Assembly (NCBI RefSeq): GCF_958295425.1
Contig: NC_081136.1
Coordinates: 13,797,381 to 13,861,380, forward strand
Reading direction: 5' to 3'
Origin: Solea solea
Taxonomy: Eukaryota > Chordata > Actinopteri > Pleuronectiformes > Soleidae
DNA length: 64,000 bases
Part shown: piece after piece, positions 55,488-64,000 of the stretch
How positions within the stretch are numbered: position 1 is the first letter of the stretch
Layout: each line of letters starts with the position of its first letter
Program-made: the position numbers and the translations under genes
Notes under the pieces: generated by a model
The model's database searches: none
What the model was told of the DNA's origin: nothing
The model's input: the letters and a program-made list of their open reading frames with translations, nothing else

Positions 55488-55914
55488 GCTTCTCTTGTCA
55501 GCCTTTTCTTTCTTCAAATTAAATGGCAGAATTTAATGGATGGTACATAAATTACTGGATTGTGAATTGGGACAGAACAGTTTTCAAATATATGAATGCA
55601 GAAATGTTACATGTTATATCAAGGCTTTGTCTTGATATAAGACTTATTATTAATGTTTGTGTTCATGTCCTTTCAGGTTGGCTGAGCTGCTACCTTTTGT
55701 GGACATCAACCGCCACTGGGGAATCATCAGTAAGTGCCTGACATACAGCAAGGCTGCGTCTGACCCATTCGCCTACTCCCTCCTACGTCAGCAGTACAAA
55801 AAAGTCCTGGTTACAGTTGTCAACAGGCTGCTTCGCCGCGACCTATACCCTTCATCTGGCCATAACAGCTCTTTAGACACAGAGAACGACTACTGTCTCC
55901 AGAGGATCAGCTAA
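52849..55914 (+). CDS. gpr78: Orphan class A G-protein-coupled receptor GPR78 (GPR26/GPR78 family), complete
   Basis: Three exons, 52849-53519, 53627-53740 and 55677-55914 (stop TAA), give 340 aa with seven predicted membrane helices. Family hallmarks include LLSNLLVLLCF in TM1 (Asn23), the TM3 end SIDRW (DRW, not DRY, at 103-105), the run VLKVARFHCKRID, and KRRKQRATKKIS before TM6 with CFAPY instead of CWxP (254-258). TM7 ends in SKAASDPFAYSLL, with DPxxY (291-295) replacing NPxxY. The tail ending DTENDYCLQ matches GPR78 rather than GPR26, as does RLAELLPFV. Family members are reported to signal constitutively through Gs; the ligand is unknown. Its neighbours trmt44 and cpz match the human GPR78 locus. 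The second intron carries a CA microsatellite and repeat R3. Confidence 0.93.
54405..54730 (+). repeat. Dispersed repeat R3 copy 2, with a CTCF-like core
   Basis: It corresponds to 23750-24110. GCCATCAGGGGGCGAC at 54439-54454 is the equivalent CTCF-like core. It lies in the 1.9-kb second intron of gpr78, same orientation as copy 1. Confidence 0.65.
55421..55480. repeat. CA dinucleotide microsatellite
   Basis: About 30 CA units with one G interruption, roughly 200 bp before the acceptor of gpr78 exon 3. Likely polymorphic. Confidence 0.95.
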
Positions 55915-58470
55915 TGGCTAACATGCGCACATGACAGATGCACACATACTGGCCAAAAAGAAAGGGTGCCTCTGGGAAGAAGGGGGGCAGAGGCAAAGAA
56001 TTAGTCGAGAGACAGAGTAGACAGGATATTAGATGGAAGGGAAATAGACTAGATGGAGGGGACAGATTGTGGGTTGAGGGGCAGGGAGAAGACAGAGCAA
56101 AAATAAGGAAGATAGTGGGTGGACAAGAATGAAAAGACAGTAATGAGGGGGAGGATGAGCAAGTAAGAAGAAACAATGAAAAAGGAGATGGGTGAGCGAA
56201 AGATAGATAGGGAGCGACAGGGGTGATGTAGAGATGTTGCCCTAAGAACGAATTTGTAAACAAGGGATCTCTAATTCATCAGCAATGGCAAAACACACAA
56301 AAACTACACACGGAGACAAATCCAATTAATAAAACACAAGTTCAGATGGAACCGAAGGACCACACTGCTGGGGATTTCTTCACTTTGAGGGATGTCAACA
56401 AAGTGGCCTTGTCCTGTATACCAACCACTTTGTTATGATTTTGGAAAATCTACGTGAGGTGACCTTTCTTTTGGCACAAAAAAAAGAAAAACCACACAGT
56501 GACAGTAGCTGATGTTTGACAGGCAGTGGAGTGAACATGTGAAAGAAAGCAGAGACGATGTTGTTCCTGCTTCTGGATACTGTACCCTCAGTAAATGGAT
56601 GTATTACTACTGCAAATTATTGCCATGTTCTGTATTGACCGTGTTAGACTTCTCTGCAGTGTCATGCCAGTCACTGAATATTGATGCACTTTGTCTCAAT
56701 CTCTCAGAGCTATTAGAGTTACAGGAGCCAAAGGCAAATAACGCGTATGATATTAAAGGGTAGAACTGGTGATAATCTATTTTTATCATCGTCAACAAAT
56801 GATTAAAGCCGAAGTATTAAGTTATGTGTCCACCGGCTCAGGGATTTCCACACTTCCCATTCATTGTGCATGTAAACAGCCACACAGTGTGTTCTTATGA
56901 ACATTGCTTGTTTGCATGAAGTTCAAACAAAGCTAGTTGATGCAAATCAGAAGTTTCGGCACGCTGCCTCAAGAAACTAGGGACGTTCAACCTAAACTAG
57001 TTTTTCGAAATTAACAAAGGCAGCAGCTGCATCGCTTATTTATCATCAAAAACCTGTTCAGAAACCATTTTTGGCACCATGTTGGTCTGCCTTGAAATCC
57101 AGCAGAAGACAGTGCACCAGTCAAAGTGTTGATCCAATCTGGTGGGTGTAGACCTGCAGGTGGGATTGCATTTGTTAGAGCTCCTGCCAATCATTTATCA
57201 GACAATGTCAAGTGGCACGCCCATCGCGTGATGCTGGGAAGTGTGGTGATCCTACTGTTAAAAAAAGACACGCACCTGTACTCTGACTCGCTCCAAATAC
57301 TGTCTCACTTCTCTGTAGCCTGCCTAAGGCGCTGCAGCTCCAAGTCACGACAGTTAAATAATGTAGTCCTAAACTGAAACAGCTGGGCGGGCACTTTAAG
57401 TCACAGATTAATAATGGTCTGCCATATTTATATTCATAGCAACAATACAGTCGGTGCAGCTTTGACTTTGACACCTATGTGTTCATGATTATGAACAAAC
57501 ATGTCATCCATTGCAACAGTGACCACTTACTTTACACTTTACCTTTATAAAATCTTAGTTTTGACACATGTTCAATTTAATTAAATCCAACCATCTTAGT
57601 CCATAATGTTGAATTTGGATATAAACACTGGCTAATTTTTATGCAAAGTTACATTTCAGCAATTTAATTGTACCCTCTGACATGGAATATGATAGATGAT
57701 ATCATATACTATACATATACTATACTATATATATATATGATATTCAGTATAATTTTACTCTATAAGATAAGAAATGTTTCAGTCCAAAATCTAAAGACTT
57801 GACAACACCTGAATTGGGCCATGCAGCTCCTAAACTGTATAATTAACCTATTTGCAATTATATTTTAGGACTTCACTACTCAACATAAACTGTAGCAATA
57901 TCAATGAGTAACAACATGAATTATCCTGAATTTGTCTCTGTTTGCATCACGATGAACTTGGGGCTTGTTTTTGGACTTTTTATGTATTTTGTTGACAGTG
58001 AGAAAAACAGAATATCATCAGTCATTCCTTAAAGTGCGTGTGTCTAAGTGTAACTGAATGTACTAGAGATAGCCCACTTTTCACTGAAATGCATTTGTAC
58101 AACTGTGCTTGGTTTGGCCAGTTGACTGGGGAAAATGTTTCTATGGATATTTACATGTTGCTATTCTATATTTTGCACCGTATAGGAACAATGTTTTGTC
58201 TAGATGAAGAGGGAGCAACGTGACGTAGCATAGGAATGCTGTCAAAGTGCTTTAAAACACACTGTTTTGTGTTTGTGCCAGATTTTATGGAACTTTTTCA
58301 GCTGTTCTACACTTAAATCAGAACAGCTGCTTCAACAAAATTCAGTTTCTTTGGATGTATTTTATGCACATGTATTTTCCCTCCTGTGAACCACTCGCTG
58401 TTCTTTGACAGTTTGATTAGCTGTTAGTGGAATATGTGCAATAAAAGCTGTCAGTTATGAAATTATTATA
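55915..58470 (+). other. gpr78: Probable gpr78 3'UTR
   Basis: Canonical AATAAA signals occur at 56328-56333 and 58440-58445; the latter sits in a context ('gtgcaataaaagctgtcagt') that looks like a real cleavage region. A long 3'UTR of 0.4 or 2.5 kb is therefore likely. The purine-rich first 300 bases and a TA-rich run near 57690-57740 are the only other features. Confidence 0.4.
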
Positions 58471-59700
58471 AATTAATGTTTCTACAGTGATTTAAATGGC
58501 CTTAAATTTAATGTGTACTCAGTTTCATTACACTCAAACATTAAAGTTGAAAGTCATCACTTTTTTTAACCAAACACCAAACAGACCTTTATTAAAACAA
58601 CAAGATAAGGATTATGAAAACAAATTCTAATATTCAATAACTGAAATATAGCTAAAACATATACTATTTAACATAACATTAGACATATAATTAATTATTC
58701 TGTAATATATAAAACCCAACTCACCTTTTTGCATTCAACTGCCTTATGGCCCTAATTATGAAGTAGAAGATTTTAAAAGTCTCTGCTGCAGCAGTGTTAT
58801 TGCCTAGTGTAATTAAATAGACGGGTTAAAGTTCATTTTTGAAGATTAGGGATTCAAATTTGTTCTGACGCAGTAATGACTCTGGTTTAATTTGATGCAT
58901 GGAAACAGACAACAGTAATTATTTGTGGTGTGAAGTGAAATAATTTAAATTTTTCTGGCCAATTCAGCCACCAACACACCTGAAATCAAGCACTAAAGCA
59001 GTTCCTGGTTGTTCTTATTCTAGGCCATGGCTTTATTAATATCTCTCTCTAATTAGCCCCAATCACCAGAAACTGATAAAGGAGAAGCTGTAATTAAAAC
59101 CAGTGAATAGTAACATTTATGCATAGCAGATAAGGTATTTCACAGCTGCCTAATCTCAAAATGCCACCAGTTTTATTTAAAAGTGTCAGCCAAACTATAA
59201 TTTTAATGGTGAGTTGTCCTTGCACACTCAAGTGTAGATGCTGCTTTAACCAAATACTACCAACCCAAGCAGGGTTACATTTCTGGGCCATGCAATAACC
59301 TGCATATAACTATCTTCAGGATTCATTTCATGTTCTTGATTTAGCTTAAGGACACTCTGTAACTCAAGTGTGCAAAATACATTTTCTACACTACACAATT
59401 ACAACCATACAGGACTGAGTATATATTTATTTCTATTTAAGTGGAGGAAGGTCGCAAAGTAAGAATTTTACTTTTTTACAAATACATATCTTGAATCTTG
59501 AATCTTGATTGACCTTATATATTATATATTGTATATTCCGAAATCCGGAAGTGCCATAATCTGAAAGGATTACCTCTTTGGCAGAAGTAATCATCTGATA
59601 TTTATCTTAATTTTTCTATAACCTTTCTGGAAAAAAACAAATAACCAACCCACTGCATTGTGAGTAGTAAGTTTGGTAAGGAATTCTGGGAAATTATTAA
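58471..59700. other. gpr78-cpz intergenic sequence
   Basis: AT-rich DNA with no coding frame of interest. A retroposon-like end with TTGAATC-type repeats is near 59490-59510. An ETS-type site (TCCGGAAGTG) lies at 59544-59553. Confidence 0.45.
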
Positions 59701-59743
59701 TAATAACAATTTACACATAACCCAACAGGTGATCTAAAATGTC

Positions 59744-59913
59744 TGCGTGATCGCTTATTGGCCTATTAACGTCATGTGACTGCCGAAGGAGGCGGAGTCA
59801 TACCAAAGACGGCAGAACTGTTAAATCTGTGAACTTGCGTACTTTAATTAACCTAGTTTTGGTGTCTTTGAAGGCTTCCTTTAAGATAACAACTAGCAAC
59901 TAGACGTCAACAT
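59744..59913 (+). other. Candidate noncoding first exon and promoter of cpz
   Basis: Upstream elements are an inverted CCAAT box (59757-59761), an E-box GTCATGTGAC (59771-59780) and a GC-box-like GGAGGCGGAGTC. The stretch ends in a strong donor (CAT then gtaagta, boundary 59913). A matching acceptor could be 'tttctgcag' ending at 60126, in front of the cpz signal-peptide exon. Whether it belongs to cpz or another transcript is not shown. Confidence 0.35.
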
Positions 59914-60126
59914 GTAAGTAAAAATGATAAAGATGTTTTCTGTCAGTTAATTGAATGTGTTAATTTTGAATTTTGCGCCACATTTGCACCAACGTACATT
60001 CATACACTATAACGCGTATCTGTACTTCACCACACAGTCATTTGGCCTGTAACCTGATAGCTGACCGTAATGTTTGTAGTACCGTGGCTCTGACTGACGG
60101 AAGTTGAGACTGGAACTTTCTGCAGA

Positions 60127-60128
60127 CA

Positions 60129-60170
<42 letters not shown>
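60127..60170. repeat. CT/CA microsatellite in the cpz 5' leader
   Basis: A CT-rich run, followed by CA units to about 60193, sits roughly 100 bp upstream of the cpz start codon. It would be within the 5'UTR. Confidence 0.8.
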
Positions 60171-60171
<1 letters not shown>

Positions 60172-60267
60172 TCACATACACGCACACACACACCCTTTGG
60201 CTGCGTGTGTGTGCGGCGCCACATCGAAACAGCTGGAATATACACTGAGCGTCGGAAAATCTGCATC

Positions 60268-62659
60268 ATGCTGCCGCTGGTCCTGCTACAATTGTTGGTC
60301 CTTGTTTCCTGCTCTCCTCCGCGGTGTGACCCAAGTATCAGAGGTAAAGTTTTTTCTCTCTGATGATCTTCTTGACTTTTACATGCGTCCCTCCGGACCT
60401 GCTGTAGCTATAAACTGCATACAACAACATATTATTTGTAGAGACTCAGGGGCTTTTCTAGATTCAGATGCTCCCTGCATTGGATTTGTGTTTGCATCAT
60501 TTAGAAACTTTAAGCTACTACTTTTCTATGACTATGTGCAGAAGATGTCTTCCAGCTTGTCAGATATTAATATTTCCTAATTGTATTGTTAAGGCGTATA
60601 AACATATAATACATATGTGGAGCATCTCGTGACTTATGATGCCTTTTAGATAAATAGGCATTTCAAAAAGCTACAGATGCAGCACCAGATGTTGATCAGT
60701 ATACTTATATACTACTTTTACAGGCCACTGTGAAGCATTAATTGTAACCACTCTGCCATCTAGTGTCTGCCGGTGTCAGCTAATGACATGATGTGTTTTG
60801 CAGGACTGTGCAAACCAATACTGGAAGAAAAACGTAAGTCCCTCTGTGATTGCACAAAGAGCTGAGTCATACTGGAACTGTTGTCTCCCAGCTTGCCGTG
60901 ACTTTATTACAACTGAACTGTCAATCCTAATTTGTATCTTTGCTTTGAATATTTGTGCCTAAAACACAGCATTTGTGACTTTGACATTGGAGAAACATCA
61001 TGCAGTGTAGTTGTCCCACCCTAACAGGTCAAGTGCGTATACAGTTAAAATCCCTGTCGATTTGGCTTGAGTCAATGTTTGTAACAAGAAAAGGGATGAG
61101 ATCACTAGATTAACTGGGTGTAGTCTTAATAGAATCTGTCCCGAAAGCCTTGAAACCATCATGTATTTTTAGATGATCAATGGTATAATGAAATATTAAA
61201 ATTCTAATTTCCATAGATAATAGAAAAGTTTGGGACCAGATGATTGAAGACGGTAAAGTGAGACTCGGGCGTGTGTTTGAGATAGATGGAGATCCCTAAA
61301 TGAATACTGATAAAGCCGTAGTGTGTAATTTTTAATCAAAACAAATTGTATTTATCAGATGAGTCCATACAATGCTGATTAGGCCTATCAGATCCATGCG
61401 ACTCCAACAGGAAGTAACTGTTTTATTTCAGGACAGACAGCAACATTAGTTCTACTGCTCAAAAAATTCAGTTGTTCAGCTTCTTGCCCCTTTACACCCC
61501 TGTGTGATGTTTCGTCAGGTCTCATAGTATAGATAGTATTTTTAGATGAAGGAAGTAAATGTTACATTTCTGTTCACTGAGACCAAACATAGGCAGAATA
61601 ATAACATCGGCAACAACAAAGAACTTGGTAAATAAAGTCGCACAGAGAACTGCTAGTGTCATCCCCCCACCAGTCGGTTTTAGATATTTTTTGGATAGTT
61701 TCTCAGTAGTTACGCTAAAGCTTATCTAAAGCTAATAAACAAACTGCAGGAGGAAACACAGACATGAACTGAGGCTGCCGTGATGCTGCTGTGAGGAGGA
61801 TGTGCCTTCTCCTGCTGACGTTCTCTGACACAGACATGGAAGCAGACCGGGGAGTCAGGACTATGAGGATTAGGAGGAAACTTGTTGTGGGCGCTTCTTG
61901 GTGTTTCAAGTGAAGGGGACAGATAGTAACGTCACTCTTTCCCCACTTGTCAGGTGAGCCTGCAGAGCTCTCTGAAAGGACAACTCTAGGTCCATATTCC
62001 ACTTGTTCACTGCTGACTTACGGCCTTGTTATACTACAGTATATGTCTCTGTGTGCTGTGTGGGAATGTTGCAACAGTACGTATTATCCTATACTGAGAA
62101 ACGGAGAGAGTCGTGTGGAGCTGATAAGCTTCATCAGCATTGTGACAATGGTTTGAATATAACAGACATTTGTTTATATCTAAAAGTTACGCACTACAGC
62201 TTTACAATTAATATAGTTTGTGACTTTTCATGATAAATCCTGAAACATTTTTTCCGCATAATTTTATTATTTTTTTAACCTCAGCCAAATGCTCAGACGT
62301 CCAGTTGTCCTACTGCGATGACATGCCCTACACTCAGACCATGTTCCCCAACATCCTTGGACACAAGAGCCGCGAAGAGTCTGAGGCGGGGGCCGAGTAC
62401 CTCCTCATGAGCGTGGTTGAGTCCCTGCTCGGTGGAGAGTGCAACCCAGAGATCCGCATGCTGGGCTGCTCGGTGCTGACTCCACGCTGTGAGAAGGCGA
62501 AGGTGCTAAGGCCCTGCCGCAGCACCTGCGAGGCGGTGCGCAAACAGTGCAGCCATGCTTTTGACGGGATACAGATGGCTTGGCCCTACTTCCTGGACTG
62601 TGATCGCTTCTTTGTTGGTGAACAAGAAGGATGTTATGACCCACTGGAAGGGCTTAAAG
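60268..62659 (+). CDS. cpz: Carboxypeptidase Z, N-terminal exons (signal peptide and Frizzled domain)
   Basis: Three exons in phase 1: 60268-60343, 60804-60833 and 62285-62659. The last ends in a GT donor, so the carboxypeptidase domain lies beyond the window. The first encodes a hydrophobic leader (MLPLVLLQLLVLVSCS), a secretion signal. Exon 3 encodes the cysteine-rich Frizzled (Fz) domain with all ten cysteines, from KCSDVQLSYC to EGC, and the family phrases MAWPYFLDC and GCYDPLEGLKG. By family knowledge CPZ is a secreted, matrix-bound metallocarboxypeptidase that removes C-terminal Arg/Lys and binds Wnt through the Fz domain. The tiny 30-nt exon 2 is supported only by its phase and splice signals. 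The catalytic residues cannot be checked here. Confidence 0.9.
60753..60766 (-). promoter_or_regulatory. CTCF-like motif in cpz intron 1
   Basis: Read on the minus strand it is ACACTAGATGGCAG, a close match to a common CTCF core form. It points toward the plus-strand CTCF-like motifs at 44.35 and 54.44 kb. Confidence 0.35.
61313..62205. mobile_element. Putative nonautonomous DNA element with AAAGCYGTAGTG-type inverted ends
   Basis: The left end 'aaagccgtagtgtgtaattt' (61313) is mirrored at the right by 'aagttacgcactacagcttt' (ending about 62204). It fills most of cpz intron 2. A related terminus without an obvious partner is at 31788. No clear target duplication was found, so the class is open. 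Confidence 0.5.
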
Positions 62660-64000
62660 GTGAGAGAAGAAGAACAATGTCATTGTTACTTAAATAATGT
62701 CAGTATAATTGCTTTAAAATAAAAGTAGGCCCTAGAACAAGCCTTTTATATATACTTGCACTGCCATGATCATGAACACGACAAGATCACGGTATGTGTT
62801 AGCATTTAGTAGAAGAAGCTGATGCTTAGTATGCAAGTGAAGAACGACGACATTCATTCTTTCTGGGAGGGATGAGTGGAGGATTCCTCCTTTTGTTACA
62901 GTCTGCATTCTCACCATTAGATGTCACCAGTTCCTACACACTAGACTTATAAAAATATGTTTTGTAACATTTCTGGAGTAAAATATCTAAAATAATTATG
63001 ATATTAGTGTTATATATTTGTTAAGTAGTCTACTACTGCAACATTTTTTGTTTTGCATTGATAGATTTTTATCAGTGAAGACAACAATTCCCATGATCCC
63101 ATGCTGTTTCCTGATATCATTAAATTAGGTCTTTTGTTATTCTTTTGATTGAGAAACCCCCTATCTGCAGAAATTGCACAATGGAACTTTAAATGTGTAT
63201 CATAACCCCTTGGTTTATAAGTGTATTCTTGTTAATGTTGTAATTTTAAGCAATATCCCCTCCTTTTTTTTTATCTGAAAAAGAATCGCAAGAGTAATAT
63301 TTTCAGTTTCAGTAGAGCTTTTATTTTGGGCACATTGTCCGCAGACATCTGGTTTGTGCTCATGCTAATGTGGTTCACCTCAACGATAAAATCCCACTGG
63401 CTCGCTTCAGTTCCCTTCATAAATCCTCGCTCGCTCTTGGTCCCCGTGGCTATGTTCATTTGTTTTTGATTAGGAATCAAGTGTCGTAAACAGCACCCTA
63501 ATGTGCCATTCAAAGTAAACGGTGTCTGGCAATATTTTCTAAAAAGCAACTGTTTAAAAACAGTGAAAACAGATTTCGAAACTAGACCAGAATAAACGAT
63601 GTTCTGCTGCTGCTCAGAAAGGAAATCATGTGCGAGCCATATGAGAGCCTGAGCAACAGGAATGTCTGCACTGACGGGGAATTGGAATTGATTTACACAT
63701 TTTGTCTTGTCATTTTAGAGCTTATGTGAAGAACAGTCTTAAAAGTCAGACAATGAAATGAACCTCTTCTGTCCATTCTTAACCTGTTGCGCTGTAACAA
63801 TGTGTCTCAGCTTTTTTTCTCCAGTGTAGTTGGAGATGTTTGGCAGCAGGTCTGACCCGAGTTATTATTCCCATAGTCATACTGATTTCCAATCTGTGGT
63901 CTTTCCTGTTTTGATATAATGTAACCTCACTCACTCAGCAATACTGGACAGCAGCTAGTGTTTCCTGTTATATTTGGGTACAGGATCACAGGATCATGAA
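62660..64000 (+). other. cpz intron 3 (start), no exon seen
   Basis: It includes repeat R1 copy 4 (about 62865-62955, ending 'ctcaccattagatgtcacca') and a repeat-poor block at 63300-63560 that might be conserved. No carboxypeptidase exon was recognised before the window ends. Confidence 0.5.

Overview
The window is vertebrate nuclear DNA, most likely from a ray-finned (percomorph-type) fish. The genes have many short exons with GT-AG introns. The spaces between them carry classic teleost repeats: hAT- and piggyBac-like MITEs, a LINE of the L2/Rex1/CR1 type, a SINE tail, and CA, GA and ATGTA microsatellites. Nothing bacterial or viral was seen.

Four protein-coding genes could be assembled exon by exon with consistent splice phases. 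(1) At 414-5901, minus strand: the 5' part of an ACK-family tyrosine kinase, best matched to TNK1; its 3' end lies off the left edge. (2) At 13151-30140, plus strand: a complete TRMT44 (METTL19) tRNA 2'-O-methyluridine methyltransferase of 11 coding exons and 643 aa, with a GC-AG intron after exon 7. (3) At 52849-55914, plus strand: a complete three-exon orphan receptor, GPR78 of the GPR26/GPR78 pair, 340 aa. (4) From 60268 to beyond the right edge, plus strand: the first three coding exons of carboxypeptidase Z (CPZ), i.e. signal peptide, linker and a full ten-cysteine Frizzled domain. The TRMT44-GPR78-CPZ order matches human 4p16.1 as I recall it. TNK1 sits head-to-head with TRMT44 here, unlike human, where it is on 17p13.

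Layout: 1-5.9 kb tnk1 with two MITEs in introns; 5.9-13.1 kb intergenic; 13.1-30.1 kb trmt44, with an antisense LINE (18.87-21.22 kb) in its eighth intron and a 5.5 kb ninth intron full of old repeats; 30.1-52.8 kb a gene-poor stretch with a 95-bp higher-order minisatellite, MITEs and possible regulatory islands; 52.8-55.9 kb gpr78 with an in-frame upstream ORF ending 3 nt before its start codon; 55.9-60.2 kb a probable long 3'UTR and a candidate noncoding exon/promoter for cpz; 60.2-64 kb the 5' end of cpz. The four genes have unrelated biochemical roles; this is a neighbourhood, not a pathway.

I found no convincing new biological system. The most unusual items are the in-frame gpr78 uORF, the 95-bp higher-order repeat, CTCF-like motifs carried by two dispersed repeat families, and well-bounded MITE insertions. 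All homology statements rest on memory of family sequences, not on a search.
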